64,000 bases of DNA from Arcticibacter eurypsychrophilus (GTDB lineage Bacteria > Bacteroidota > Bacteroidia > Sphingobacteriales > Sphingobacteriaceae), in NCBI RefSeq assembly GCF_001730525.1, contig NZ_MDFN01000007.1, positions 86,244-150,243 on the forward strand, written 5' to 3'. The position numbers were made by a program, and so were the translations under genes. Under the pieces are notes generated by a model that was not told the origin of the DNA, did not search any database, and saw nothing but the letters and a program-made list of their open reading frames with translations. This document shows positions 8,947 through 18,830 of this stretch, one piece after another; position 1 is the first letter of the stretch, and each line of letters starts with the position of its first letter.

Positions 8947-11097
8947 AATGTTAGCAGAAGAGGAACCAATCATGATCTGTATTTTATCATGCTCGAGATC
9001 AAACCGCTTTGTTTTGATATTCCAATACTTTAAAAGCTCGAGAGGCATGTTGATCTCAACCGTTTTTGTTTCTTTAGGCTGCAGTGTGATTCTTTTAAAA
9101 CCCTTCAATTCTTTTAAGGGTCGATCAATCTTAGAATTTAGGTGACTGATATATAATTGTACTACCTCATCACCAGCTATGGCACTGGTATTGGTTACGT
9201 TAACCTGTACCTTGATTTCCTTTTTCTGAGTTACAGGAGTAGTGAACAGATTAGAGTAGGAGAAAGAGGAATAGCTCAAGCCATATCCAAAAGGGTATAG
9301 CGGGGCATCTTTAAAATACATATACGTTCTTCCTTTGCGGATATCGTAATCCATCATGGGAGGAAGCTGATCAGTGGACTTAGGCCAGGTTTGTACTAAT
9401 CTTCCCGCAGGATTAACATCGCCAAAAAGAACATCAGCGAGTCCGTTTCCTAGTTCCTGACTATTGTGAGTTAAGTGGACGATGGCTGGAATATTCTCCT
9501 GAGCCCAATTGATGGCATAAGGAAAACTGCTAATGAGCACGACAATGGTGTTGGGATTTACGGCGTAGACCTTTTTAATCAGATTTTCCTGAGCGGAATC
9601 CAGTAAGATCTCTTCACGATCTACAGCTTCCCTGCCTTCGCTGGTGTTTGATACTTTTGCCCAGCCTGACATATTTCCTGTAGGATGATTCCCAATACAG
9701 ACGATTGCCACTTCAGCGGATTTTGCAAGACTTATTGCCAGATCATTATTTGTAGTGTGTGAGATGATCGCTTTCGAGGCGACCTTATTTTTAATACCTT
9801 CTAATGGAGAAACCGTATAAGCCGGTGATCCGCTATACCAGTCCAGGGCCACTTCATTTGAACGTGGGCCAACCACAGCAATAGACTTTATTTTATTGAC
9901 ATCAAGAGGTAGAAGGCTCTTGCTGTTTTTAAGCAGCACGACCGATTTCTGAGTAATCAACCTGGCGAATGATTTATTTTTCTCTGATAACCAAGGCTCC
10001 GGACCGTCTTTAATTTGCGCATAGGAGACAATTTCTTTTGGATCAAGCTGTCCCAATTTGATCATTACCCTAAAAACACCTTTTAATACCTGATCTATAT
10101 CTTTCTCTGTTAGTATTTTTAGTTCTAAAGCACCTTTGATTCCAACCTCGTAATCATCTAAAAACTGATTGATTCCTGCCTTAACACAAGCGGCAGCTGC
10201 TTCCTCAAGAGTAGGAAAATAGTGATGTGCGTTGACTAGCATTTGATACGCTCCGCCATCTGTACAAATAATTCCATTCTGTCCCCATTCTTTTACGGTG
10301 ATATCTTTGAGGATAGGATTTACAGCAGCAGGAATACCATTAATTCTATTGTATGCGGCCATGTAAGCCCGGGAGCCTCCTTCCTTTACGCCCATTCGGA
10401 AAGGAACGGAATAATACTCCCGTAAAAGACGCTCGTTAAAGTTTGAAGAACTACTATCACGACTTTTCTCATTACTGTTTGCAAGGAAATGTTTCATTAA
10501 TGCGGCCGTTAACCAGTATTTAGGATCATCTCCCTGGAGTCCTTTGATATAGGCAACGGCCATGGTTCCATTGAAAAAGGCATCTTCGCCATAACATTCC
10601 TCTGTTCTTCCCCAGCGGGGATCACGACCTAGGTCTGCATTCGGTGCCCGTATAACCAATCCTCCTTTTTTATACTGTTCGCTTTGAAATAAATACCGGG
10701 CCTCATAGCCTTCAATACCTGCTGCTTGTTTTAGGAGTTCCGGCTCCCAGGTCTCCGCCATCCCTATAGCCTGAGGGAATGTGGTTGTCGCAACTGGGGT
10801 TTTGTGTCCCCAGTCACCCGGAATTCCAAGTGCTAAACCGTGTAAGCCCTCAACATGTCCGGCTCCTACGATTCCCAATCTGGGTACGCTAGGGGTGGTA
10901 CCCAGACATACTATTTTTTCCTCCAGATTCATGAGGGAAAGAATGTTACTGATCCTTTTTTCTACATCCAGGTTGGGGTTTTGAAAAGGATATTTGGTTT
11001 GAGCCTGTACAAATGGGCCAGAGACAAGCAGTAAAAGTAAAATTAGATTTAAGGGTTTCTGCTTCTTAAGCATGATCGGTTTTAAGAATATCTGCAT
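8920..11097 (-). CDS. GH3 beta-glucosidase/beta-xylosidase
   Basis: Secreted family 3 glycoside hydrolase, 725 residues, predicted to cleave beta-glucosyl or beta-xylosyl ends of oligosaccharides. The N-terminal TIM barrel contains GRDPRWGRTEECYGED and the nucleophile block IICTDGG (Asp280 counted from the first ATG). The second alpha/beta sandwich contains SEGREAVDRE, and a C-terminal fibronectin-like domain (VNVTNTSAIAGDEVVQLY) completes the usual three-domain form. The start is uncertain: ATG at 11097 or ATG at 11073, the latter giving a more typical signal peptide (MLKKQKPLNLILLLLLVSG). It begins one base after the GH31 stop, so translation is probably coupled. Confidence 0.9.
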   Translation of the reverse strand: MQIFLKPIMLKKQKPLNLILLLLLVSGPFVQAQTKYPFQNPNLDVEKRISNILSLMNLEEKIVCLGTTPSVPRLGIVGAGHVEGLHGLALGIPGDWGHKTPVATTTFPQAIGMAETWEPELLKQAAGIEGYEARYLFQSEQYKKGGLVIRAPNADLGRDPRWGRTEECYGEDAFFNGTMAVAYIKGLQGDDPKYWLTAALMKHFLANSNEKSRDSSSSNFNERLLREYYSVPFRMGVKEGGSRAYMAAYNRINGIPAAVNPILKDITVKEWGQNGIICTDGGAYQMLVNAHHYFPTLEEAAAACVKAGINQFLDDYEVGIKGALELKILTEKDIDQVLKGVFRVMIKLGQLDPKEIVSYAQIKDGPEPWLSEKNKSFARLITQKSVVLLKNSKSLLPLDVNKIKSIAVVGPRSNEVALDWYSGSPAYTVSPLEGIKNKVASKAIISHTTNNDLAISLAKSAEVAIVCIGNHPTGNMSGWAKVSNTSEGREAVDREEILLDSAQENLIKKVYAVNPNTIVVLISSFPYAINWAQENIPAIVHLTHNSQELGNGLADVLFGDVNPAGRLVQTWPKSTDQLPPMMDYDIRKGRTYMYFKDAPLYPFGYGLSYSSFSYSNLFTTPVTQKKEIKVQVNVTNTSAIAGDEVVQLYISHLNSKIDRPLKELKGFKRITLQPKETKTVEINMPLELLKYWNIKTKRFDLEHDKIQIMIGSSSANIHLRKELTL

Positions 11098-11098
11098 C

Positions 11099-13486
11099 TT
11101 ACTTAAAGCTATGAATTTGCCATTTTACCTTTCCATTAAAAGGATCGCTAGCCAATGCGTTTGCGGATACCGAAACTTCCCTCAGCACATTATCAGCAGG
11201 TAAGCAGACCAAACCTGTTGCTTTTTTACCATCCATTGCGTAAGAAATAAGCTCTAAGCGTGACCAATCCATTTGCATGGTAGATTGTGCCAGAGCAATA
11301 TGAGGAATTATAGAACCTTCCTTCACCAGCATGACCACAGGCATTGCACCTGCTTTTATTTTGTTCCATCCGGAAGGGTAAACCTGGTTGGTTTGGTAAT
11401 CAATCCATTGTCCCGGTGGAAGATATACATCTCTTTCCGTCATGTTTTCAAATAAAGGTGCGACAAGGATATCCGATCCAAACAGATATTCATCATCTAC
11501 GAGCCATGATCCTTTGTCTTGAGGGTACTCCACAAAAAGCGCACGCACCATAGGCAGACCTCTTTGCGAACAGTCCTTAGCCTGTGCATAGATGTAAGGC
11601 ATCAGTTTATAGCGCATTTCATCCATTGATCTAAAGTCTTTCAGGAAGGCCGCACTGTAGTCCCAAGGTTCTTTTGGGGGAGCACCATGAGAACGGGTAT
11701 GCGAAGAAAGCATGCCAAAAGCAGTCCAGCGCCTATATAGATCTTCAGGTGTTTTCATCACAAATCCTCCTATATCGTGACTCCAGAATGAAAAGCCAGA
11801 AAGGCCAAATGATAAACCGCCACGAAGTTCTGCAGCCATGGCTGTATTGGTATTGGCAGCGTCCCCTCCCCAATGTAAGGGATAACGCTGACTTCCTGCC
11901 CACGCACTTCTGGCCCATATAATATTCTCTCCGCCCACTTCTTTGGTGATATCAGCCACTGCTTTATTATACCTAAGGGGATAGAGATTATGTTCGTAAA
12001 AGCCGGTACGTCCGGAAGCATAAAGACCATTTGCAGGTGCCGCTTCCCCAAAGTCAACTTTAATAGCGCCAACGCCAAGTTTTATCAGTCCAGCAATTTT
12101 ATCCTGATACCATTTCACGGCAGTAGGATTTGAAAGATCCAATACGGCATCCTCATAAGGGATATTTCCCTTTGCATCCTTCACTACCAGTCCTTTTTGG
12201 ATCAGCTCATTAAAGAAAATATTTTTAGGCGTAAAATAAGGCAATTGCCAAAGGGAAATATGAAAGCCCTGTTTCTTCAGGTCTGCGATCAATTTTGCCG
12301 GATCTTTAAAACGGTCGGCAGCAAACTTATAATCCGTCCGCCAGTCTGTGGTATACCAGCCTGTATCATAATGAATTACATCGGCAGGTATCTTATTTTC
12401 ACGGAGTTTAGCCGCTACATCGCGACCCTCCTGTTCCGAAACATAGGTAATCCTGCTCATCCAGAAACCGAAAGACCACAGCGGAGGCATCGCTGCCTTA
12501 CCAGTAAGCGTGGTATACTCATCCAGAATCTCTTTGGGATTACCTAGAAATACGAATAGGTCGAGTTCATCATCACCAATCATTAAAGATGTAACCCCAC
12601 TGAAATACTTACCGAAATCGCAGGTAATAGGAGTAGAGGTATGCATGAACATGCCGTAACCGCGGTTACTCATAAAGAATGGGATAGGCTTATACATTGT
12701 CTCGTTTTGCACTCCGTTGGCATCATCTGCCCATAACACCACTTTTTGTCCTCGTTTATTGAATTCAGTGAACGATTCACCGCAACCAAAAATCCTTTCA
12801 TCGGGAGACAGGGAGAAGGTGGCACACATGCTTTTTGAATAATCCTGTGCGCGTCTGACGTAAGAAAAGGGTAATACAGGTGTAAATGTGGAGTCTGCGT
12901 TATCCTGGTGATGTATCGTCTTCGTGAGCAATCGTCCATTCGCGTCCCTGAATTCCACATGCCAAGGGTGTTCCATGACCGATACGGATCCAAAAGCACT
13001 GGTATAACGATGACCACCAGTTATTTTGCTGTATTTCCAATCCTTTTTATCAATTGGCGCCTTTCCATTGACCAGCATTAACGATTCCTGATCAGGTTTA
13101 GCCTGAAATCCGGATATGGCTCTTAAGCGTACTGTCCTTGCCGAAACAAATTGAAGAGAAAAGGGCAGGGAAGGAGCAGCTTCATATTCTGTGGTAGGAA
13201 ATTCATTTGCACTGACTGGTTTTAATACACCAAGCATGTTGTTAAATGCCTGCCGGGTAACATAATTGTATCGCTTATAACCGACTCTCCCTTGTGCGGT
13301 TGCAGGGTCAAACTGAACCAGACTATCTGCCAGATAATAGGTGTTCGTAAAACTTTTAAAGTCATCGCTGATGTCTATAGGTGTATTCAGCAGATTCATG
13401 TTTTGAATTTGTGCCGATGTATGTACACTCAAAATGAATAAGAATGTAAAACAGGTACAAATTTTAATGCATACAGGATTATTCAT
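11099..13486 (-). CDS. GH31 alpha-xylosidase/alpha-glucosidase
   Basis: Exported 795-residue family 31 glycoside hydrolase. The nucleophile lies in IKVDFGE (Asp478) and the acid/base in HWGGD (Asp542); their spacing of 64 is close to that in the alpha-xylosidase YicI (66). The segment FSFWSHDIGGF is also typical. KVDFGE resembles the KTDFGE of alpha-xylosidases more than the plain alpha-glucosidase pattern, so removal of alpha-xylosyl branches is the favoured role. A signal peptide ends near SAQ. It lies between GH9 upstream and GH3 downstream, a trio matching xyloglucan breakdown: backbone cut, branch removal, final glucose release. Substrate is inferred. Confidence 0.9.
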   Translation of the reverse strand: MNNPVCIKICTCFTFLFILSVHTSAQIQNMNLLNTPIDISDDFKSFTNTYYLADSLVQFDPATAQGRVGYKRYNYVTRQAFNNMLGVLKPVSANEFPTTEYEAAPSLPFSLQFVSARTVRLRAISGFQAKPDQESLMLVNGKAPIDKKDWKYSKITGGHRYTSAFGSVSVMEHPWHVEFRDANGRLLTKTIHHQDNADSTFTPVLPFSYVRRAQDYSKSMCATFSLSPDERIFGCGESFTEFNKRGQKVVLWADDANGVQNETMYKPIPFFMSNRGYGMFMHTSTPITCDFGKYFSGVTSLMIGDDELDLFVFLGNPKEILDEYTTLTGKAAMPPLWSFGFWMSRITYVSEQEGRDVAAKLRENKIPADVIHYDTGWYTTDWRTDYKFAADRFKDPAKLIADLKKQGFHISLWQLPYFTPKNIFFNELIQKGLVVKDAKGNIPYEDAVLDLSNPTAVKWYQDKIAGLIKLGVGAIKVDFGEAAPANGLYASGRTGFYEHNLYPLRYNKAVADITKEVGGENIIWARSAWAGSQRYPLHWGGDAANTNTAMAAELRGGLSFGLSGFSFWSHDIGGFVMKTPEDLYRRWTAFGMLSSHTRSHGAPPKEPWDYSAAFLKDFRSMDEMRYKLMPYIYAQAKDCSQRGLPMVRALFVEYPQDKGSWLVDDEYLFGSDILVAPLFENMTERDVYLPPGQWIDYQTNQVYPSGWNKIKAGAMPVVMLVKEGSIIPHIALAQSTMQMDWSRLELISYAMDGKKATGLVCLPADNVLREVSVSANALASDPFNGKVKWQIHSFK

Positions 13487-13520
13487 TTTATAGGGGTTTA
13501 TGTTGGTTATAACAAGTGAT

Positions 13521-13606
13521 TATATTGGTCTTAAATCAATTTTAAAAGAGAATAAAATTAATCTTTAGTCCAATATAATTACGGTTGAAATTAGTCTTAA
13601 ATCAAA
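13521..13606 (-). promoter_or_regulatory. Repeat-rich upstream region of the GH31-GH3 pair
   Basis: The 169-base gap between GH9 and GH31 contains the 12-mer GTCTTAAATCAA twice, at 13528-13539 and 13594-13605 (66 bases apart). It also contains an inverted pair TATATTGG (13521-13528) and CCAATATA (13570-13577). Such clustered repeats are plausible binding sites for a regulator controlling GH31 and GH3 separately from GH9. No regulator gene is visible nearby, so this is a hypothesis. Confidence 0.35.
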
Positions 13607-13655
13607 TGTAAGGAGGGATGTAAATGTTAATGATTAGGAGCGATTATGTTAACAA

Positions 13656-15419
13656 TTAGTAGCCGATCTCGCTTTGCAACGCTTCTATCGCATTAGACAG
13701 ATAAACGATAGGCGCATTCCAGTTGATGGCGATCTCATTAGAAGCATAGGAACAATCGCGATCAATATAAGCCAATTCAGGTGCTTTTTCCGGATAAGTG
13801 CATACTGTTTTCACATCCTGCATTCCTGGATTGGGGCCACCGGACATCAAACCAGGAACAGGATCCGCTATTTTATCAGCAACAGACTGACGGTGATGCG
13901 GATGTTTCACAGATTTACTACCTATTCCGGTTACAAAACAATAACCCGTAGCGTTCCGTCCAAGGATATAGTCCAGGTTGGTTAAAGCATGATCTACATA
14001 TTTTTTGTTATGAGTAAGCAGATAGGCATTGATTAAAAGGATACCCTGATTGGCAGCAACCGAATTGCCACCCCAGTTGAAATCACGTGCCGATTGTCCC
14101 ATTACTGTCTTGAATGCATTTAAACGTTCATTTTCAATAAACTTATCCGCGATACGGATAATTTCTAATCCTGCTGAATCTATCTGCTCCTTTAATAATG
14201 GAGGTAATGCTGTTTTATTCCGCAACAAAGAATACCAGCCTAAAGCAGACACATTGGCCCAGGAAGGAACGGTAATTCTTTTTTGAAGGCCATCCTTTAT
14301 ATTAGTTTCATAACGTTTGTCGCCGGTACTGCAATACAATTCTGATGCAGCCCAAAACCACTCATCGCTAAAAGCCTTATCACCATACCCACCAGTAGAG
14401 ATTTGTGGCTTATACTTTGAGTTGATCAGGGTTTGGTTATATTCCATATTGGGGTTCTTCAATGCCCATTCCCAAGCCATGGTGGATGCTTTTAAACAGC
14501 TATCGCTAAGTCCGGGTAGTTCTGTAGGGTATTTCTTTAAAATTCGAGCAGCCTGTGCTGCTACTGCAGCAAAACCAAGCGTAGCGGCAGTACCTTTTTG
14601 CACTACAAAACGTGGCGCTTTAGTTACACCAGGCATCACCATGCCATCAAATGCGGCATTGGTGCATTTGTTATATACGCCACCATCATTAGGATCCTGC
14701 ATGGTTAACATCCAGCGAAGGTTATAAAGAACTTCATCCAGCTGGTCAGGTAGCCGATTTCCGCTTTCAGGGATATTCGTTTTTAGTGTATCAAAATAAT
14801 GAGGGAAGTCCTCATAAGCAGAAAGTAAGGTTCCCATGGTAATACCGGAATTGACGATGTATTTGTTATAATCTCCGGCATCATACCATCCACCAGGACT
14901 AGCTATCACCGTTCCAGCAGGCCTTTGTGCTGATGCAGCTGATGGATGGATCAAAACCCTGGTATCGGGATGTCCCGCCGGACGATTCCATTTGCCGGCA
15001 TATTGCAGATCCAAAGGCATGGATACCCGTTGATAGTAAAATCCCTTTAAAGTGGCTATGGCAGCATGCTGGTTTACGTTTTTACCAATTGTGAAAGGAT
15101 AGGAGGAGCCAATACCGGGAACTACAAGTACAAATATACCGCTTTGTTGTAACGTGCTAAAATCTACCATTCTGGTCTGTGTCTCTGAATAGGCTGACTT
15201 TGATACCGGACCTAAGGTAGATCTAAATACAGTGTCCTTTCCTAACTTAGAAACGATGTAGAACTGACTTGCAGGAAGCGTTCCGGTAATAAAAGCGAAT
15301 TTTGGAGCCTTATTATAAAATCCCAGTTGATTTAATTTGATCAGGTCTGTCTGGGCGTATAATGTTGTCCAGATCATCAAAATTAAAGGTATAAAAAGGA
15401 AGGAAATTCTAAATTTCAT
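13656..15419 (-). CDS. GH9 endoglucanase (cellulase/xyloglucanase candidate)
   Basis: Secreted family 9 inverting endo-beta-1,4-glucanase of 587 residues. After a signal peptide (ending near YAQ) comes an N-terminal immunoglobulin-like domain (IKLNQLGFYNKAPKFA), then the (alpha/alpha)6 barrel. The catalytic aspartates are in GGWYDAGDYNKY (Asp180 and Asp183), the general acid in YASNEIAINWN (Glu562), and the conserved GPNPGMQD block lies before it. It heads the minus-strand GH9-GH31-GH3 set, though the 169-base gap to GH31 may hold a second promoter. It probably makes the internal backbone cut that feeds the two exo-enzymes. Confidence 0.9.
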   Translation of the reverse strand: MKFRISFLFIPLILMIWTTLYAQTDLIKLNQLGFYNKAPKFAFITGTLPASQFYIVSKLGKDTVFRSTLGPVSKSAYSETQTRMVDFSTLQQSGIFVLVVPGIGSSYPFTIGKNVNQHAAIATLKGFYYQRVSMPLDLQYAGKWNRPAGHPDTRVLIHPSAASAQRPAGTVIASPGGWYDAGDYNKYIVNSGITMGTLLSAYEDFPHYFDTLKTNIPESGNRLPDQLDEVLYNLRWMLTMQDPNDGGVYNKCTNAAFDGMVMPGVTKAPRFVVQKGTAATLGFAAVAAQAARILKKYPTELPGLSDSCLKASTMAWEWALKNPNMEYNQTLINSKYKPQISTGGYGDKAFSDEWFWAASELYCSTGDKRYETNIKDGLQKRITVPSWANVSALGWYSLLRNKTALPPLLKEQIDSAGLEIIRIADKFIENERLNAFKTVMGQSARDFNWGGNSVAANQGILLINAYLLTHNKKYVDHALTNLDYILGRNATGYCFVTGIGSKSVKHPHHRQSVADKIADPVPGLMSGGPNPGMQDVKTVCTYPEKAPELAYIDRDCSYASNEIAINWNAPIVYLSNAIEALQSEIGY

Positions 15420-15870
15420 CTTTTAAATTGGTTAGATTTTATTAATGTTAAAATAGCGCTAATTATTGTGCACTTTCCGTCATTTATTGATGATATTTTA
15501 TTAAATCAGGCTGGAGAATCAGAAGCAATCCTAAGTCGTCTCCTTATTATGCGAATGAATTTATGTGCGATTTTATTTAAAATAGCTATAACTAGCTATT
15601 TTAATTCGCTAAAGCCTGATGTAATTTTGATTAATCAATTTAAATCTAAAACCCCTATAATCAATTAAGTATTTAACTATCGGCTCCCCCAGCTAAAATC
15701 TAGTATCCTCAGAAAGGACTTAATAATGATTCACACTTCTTAAAAGCCGAGAGCAAATCAAAAACAAGAAACCATTTTTTTATCATCAGTGCTGGGATTC
15801 ATTTCAACCTGAAGAACATCGTTAGCTTTTTCCTCGAACTGAAAAATCATTTAAAAATTTAATTAAGGAC
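15420..15870. other. Intergenic region, no convincing gene
   Basis: About 450 AT-rich bases separate the divergently transcribed GH9 and GIN-domain genes, so promoters for both must lie here. A 66-codon frame at 15468-15668 has no signal peptide or recognisable motif and I do not accept it. No terminator or repeat was recognised. Confidence 0.5.
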
Positions 15871-16461
15871 ATGAAAAATTTATTAAGAATGACAGTAGTG
15901 ATGGCAATTGTCGCCATTTCTTCTGTGACCCATTTATTTGCAGCTAATCCTGAAACAACAACTATTAAAAAGATAATTATAAAAGGAACAGTAAGGGTCT
16001 TTTTAATCCAAAGAGATAAAGAGGCCGTGGTCATAAAGGATACTTATGATCCTAATAAAACAACAGTCATTGTTAAAGGATTGTCACTATTGATCAATTC
16101 TACAGAAAAAGAACCTGTAACAGTAATCGTTTATGCGAAAAGTCCCTTTCGTATAGAAGCCTCGAATACCTCCTATGTGAAAACAATAGGCGAATTCAAC
16201 TTGCCTTATCTTCAGGTATTTGTAAATGACAATGCAAAGGCAGATATAAATTCCACTACGCAAAGTTTGTATACCCGGGTGAATCAGCTTGCCACCTTAC
16301 AGATGAGAGGAATATCGGATGAACATTTTATGGTTCGGAGTAGTGATGCAAAACTTAAAATGGATAAATTATACTGCGGGAAAACCAGTACCTCTTATTT
16401 CAAACCTTACCAGATCGATAAGAGTAAACTTACAGCCGAAAATCTAAGGGATAATAGGTGA
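15871..16461 (+). CDS. GIN-domain (DUF2807-like) exported protein
   Basis: Predicted exported protein of 196 residues with a signal peptide (cleavage after LFAA) and a body of alternating hydrophobic and polar strands (IKKIIIKGTVRVFLIQ, VIVKG, VIVYAKSPF), as in the GIN/DUF2807 right-handed beta-helix family common in Bacteroidota. Members are proposed head domains of surface or periplasmic proteins and no enzymatic function is known. It stands alone, followed by a hairpin terminator. The family call is by eye and could be wrong in detail. Confidence 0.6.
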   Translation: MKNLLRMTVVMAIVAISSVTHLFAANPETTTIKKIIIKGTVRVFLIQRDKEAVVIKDTYDPNKTTVIVKGLSLLINSTEKEPVTVIVYAKSPFRIEASNTSYVKTIGEFNLPYLQVFVNDNAKADINSTTQSLYTRVNQLATLQMRGISDEHFMVRSSDAKLKMDKLYCGKTSTSYFKPYQIDKSKLTAENLRDNR

Positions 16462-16470
16462 TTTTTAATG

Positions 16471-16515
16471 AAGGCTGATGCTTGAAGAATACATAAATCA
16501 AGTATCGGCCTTTTC
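16471..16515 (+). terminator. Intrinsic terminator after the GIN-domain gene
   Basis: A 15-base stem with two G-T wobbles (16471-16485 with 16498-16512) is followed by a T-rich stretch ten bases after the stop codon, consistent with a rho-independent terminator. Confidence 0.65.
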
Positions 16516-16926
16516 TTCGCTCCTAACAAAATTCTTTAACTAACTGGTTTCTTCATGACCCAGGTAATTAAATCTGTTGCTATACGTTTTATACCTGAAC
16601 TGATTGATTTTAACTTCAAATAGTATCTATATAACCCAAATTGAGTAGTAAATTGGTATGTGATTATTTGTTAGTCTAGGCATTTGTTGCCATCATTATT
16701 TAATGTAAAAATTTTACATTATTTGATGTTAATCTACTTTATATTTTGAAGTTAATATAGAAGGCAGTGTTTTTCCGCACCTTATAGGTTGGAAATGTCT
16801 AAGTGGGACAGGCGCGCATATGATCTATGAAAATGTGACTGATGGACATGTGAGAAAAAGTGATAGTTAATAATAGCTTCTATTCGTACATTATGTGCTT
16901 CCTATATTAGGGACAAAAAATCTTTC
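16516..16926. other. Intergenic region, nothing recognised
   Basis: About 410 AT-rich bases between the GIN-domain gene terminator and a small membrane protein gene. I see no gene, RNA structure or repeat in it. Confidence 0.5.
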
Positions 16927-17169
16927 ATGATAAAACTAAACCGATCTGAATATATTTTTGTAGGATGTTTCATAGCCCTTTGTTTTTATTTTGTTTTACA
17001 TCACTATGTGAGCATCTACCCAGCATTAGTTTTTTCAGCCTTTTCTACTGCCCCTAATATATGCTTCTTTTTTATCGTTCTATTAGGAATCCTTGGCGCT
17101 GGATACTATCTTATCATTCAACTAAATGGGAAATTAGATCCAGTGATTACATCTAAAAGGTATGCATAA
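16927..17169 (+). CDS. Small two-helix membrane protein of unknown function
   Basis: An 80-residue frame starting at ATG that encodes two hydrophobic helices, about residues 9-30 (YIFVGCFIALCFYFVLH) and 44-66 (ICFFFIVLLGILGAGYYLII), with a short charged C-terminus. I do not recognise a family. The composition is that of a small inner-membrane protein. It has no close co-directional partner, so function cannot be inferred. It could be a chance frame, but two well-placed helices and an ATG favour a real gene. Confidence 0.5.
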   Translation: MIKLNRSEYIFVGCFIALCFYFVLHHYVSIYPALVFSAFSTAPNICFFFIVLLGILGAGYYLIIQLNGKLDPVITSKRYA

Positions 17170-17226
17170 TAAAGCTGAATTACTAAGCTTATGAATTGTT
17201 AATTAAGAAATTTTTGTGAAAAAAGG

Positions 17227-17763
17227 TTACTCGCCCAAATGTTCAGGATTGATTATTTTAAACCAGCAATGTGGGATACTATCATAGTCAAAAGTTTCTA
17301 TATTTTTAAAACCTGTCTTCTCCAAAACCTTTCTTGATGATAGATTTTCCAAATTTGCCATTGCATGAATAACGGGGAGATTCAACTGGTTAAAGCCATA
17401 TTCCACAACAGCAAGCGATGATTCGGTTGCATAGCCTTTGCCCCAATACCGCCTGATCAGCCTGTATCCCAAATCGTGATAACCTTGATGACCGTTAGTC
17501 GGTTCTGTAATGAGTTTAAAGCCGCCCCAGCCAACAAAACTGTTAGTTTCTTTCTCAATAATTGCCAAACGTCCTATGCCATTCGTGACGTACTGTTGCT
17601 GAATAAAAGTAATAACCTGTCTGGCCTGTTTGATGTCTTTAATGGGGTTGTTCCCCAGGTAACGATGGACTTCCGGATCAGAATCTAATTCATAGATCCC
17701 TTGTTCATCAGTAGCTACTAATTCTCTTAAGAGAAGCCGCTTTGTTTCTATAATTATACCCAT
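17227..17763 (-). CDS. GNAT family N-acetyltransferase (RimJ/RimL-like)
   Basis: Cytoplasmic 178-residue acetyltransferase of the GNAT fold, closest in pattern to the RimJ/RimL group that acetylates amino groups with acetyl-CoA. Visible marks are the N-terminal TKRLLLRELV, the acetyl-CoA loop YRLIRRYWGKGYATES and the terminal NLSSRKVLEKTGF. The acceptor is unknown. It begins 35 bases after the SDR stop and is likely co-transcribed with it. Confidence 0.88.
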   Translation of the reverse strand: MGIIIETKRLLLRELVATDEQGIYELDSDPEVHRYLGNNPIKDIKQARQVITFIQQQYVTNGIGRLAIIEKETNSFVGWGGFKLITEPTNGHQGYHDLGYRLIRRYWGKGYATESSLAVVEYGFNQLNLPVIHAMANLENLSSRKVLEKTGFKNIETFDYDSIPHCWFKIINPEHLGE

Positions 17764-17798
17764 TCAACAAATTTATTCCGCATGAATATAAATTTAAG

Positions 17799-18497
17799 CT
17801 ATGGATTTGTTGCCCAAACATTTATTTCAGGAATAAATCCAATATCGTTAATAGCAAGCACACCAACAATGGCTTGGGCAATTTCAATTGCTTTAAGTTT
17901 ATTTTCAGGGTTTACAGATTCGTAACCAAGTTTAACAGCGAAGTCTGTAATTACTTCACTTGGGTTCACCTGTGTTACCCTGATGTTATGCTTGCGCAAT
18001 TCCGCCTGCCAGCACATGGTTAAACCGGACATGGCTGCTTTGCTGGATACATAAGCAGATCCATTGGCAAAGCCTTTTAAAGCACCCATGGAAGATATAT
18101 TCAGAATATTACCTGTGTTTTTGCTTATAAAATATTTTGCTGCCGCTTGTCCACATAAAAATGCACTTTTCAAATTGATCTCCCAGATTCTTGTAAAATC
18201 AGCTACTGAAGTTTCGACAAGTGATCCCATGAAACCAATACCGGCGTTGTTAATCAATACATTGAGGTCACTAAGTTTATCAAGGGTAAATGCAAACAGC
18301 TTCTCTACGTCGTCTTCCTTAGAAACATCTGCTTGAATACCAAACACATCCAATTCTTGTGCTGCTTTCTCTATTGTTTGTGCATTACGGCCACAAATCA
18401 CTACCTGGGCTCCTTGCGAGCGTAACAACTTTGCTGTTTCATAGCCTATCCCTGAACTTCCGCCTGTAATCAGGACTTTTGATTTACTTAGATCCAT
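17799..18497 (-). CDS. SDR family oxidoreductase
   Basis: Classical short-chain dehydrogenase/reductase, 232 residues, NAD(P)-dependent. The cofactor motif TGGSSGIG is at residues 11-18, NNAG follows in the middle, and the catalytic set is present as ISS plus YVSSK. The substrate cannot be told. The GNAT gene follows after 35 bases. No membrane segment or signal is present. Confidence 0.9.
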   Translation of the reverse strand: MDLSKSKVLITGGSSGIGYETAKLLRSQGAQVVICGRNAQTIEKAAQELDVFGIQADVSKEDDVEKLFAFTLDKLSDLNVLINNAGIGFMGSLVETSVADFTRIWEINLKSAFLCGQAAAKYFISKNTGNILNISSMGALKGFANGSAYVSSKAAMSGLTMCWQAELRKHNIRVTQVNPSEVITDFAVKLGYESVNPENKLKAIEIAQAIVGVLAINDIGFIPEINVWATNP

Positions 18498-18830
18498 TCG
18501 TTTTTTATAGTAATTGAGCGAGATTTTCTTGTTTTTACTAAAATAGAATTAAAAGATAAATGTTTAGCATTATAATAGAATTGACAAAAGGAGGAGGGCT
18601 GATAATAATAAAAAATAAAAGTCAAAACTTCAATATCTTTTAATTCCAACCTATTTGTTAGTTTTACAGCTTAGGTAGAAATTTAGATGAGGATTGATAC
18701 TTGCTTTTTCCTTAAAAGTATGAAAACGGAGTATTGGTTGCATTTAGAAAAGTGCTAGCGTTCAAAACAGGTACTTCTTCTTGCTCTCAAGAAATTAAAC
18801 GCCGGAATTAAATAATTAAACAAAGAAAAG
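18498..18830. other. Divergent intergenic region
   Basis: About 330 bases between the divergent SDR and EVE-domain genes. It presumably holds both promoters, but I see no box, hairpin or repeat that I can name. Confidence 0.5.

Noticed and set aside
14317..14727. Plus-strand 136-codon frame opposite GH9
   Set aside because: Antisense to the GH9 catalytic domain, with no signal or family pattern.
15468..15668. 66-codon frame in the GH9/GIN intergenic gap
   Set aside because: Low-complexity AT-rich translation with no motif, signal peptide or partner.
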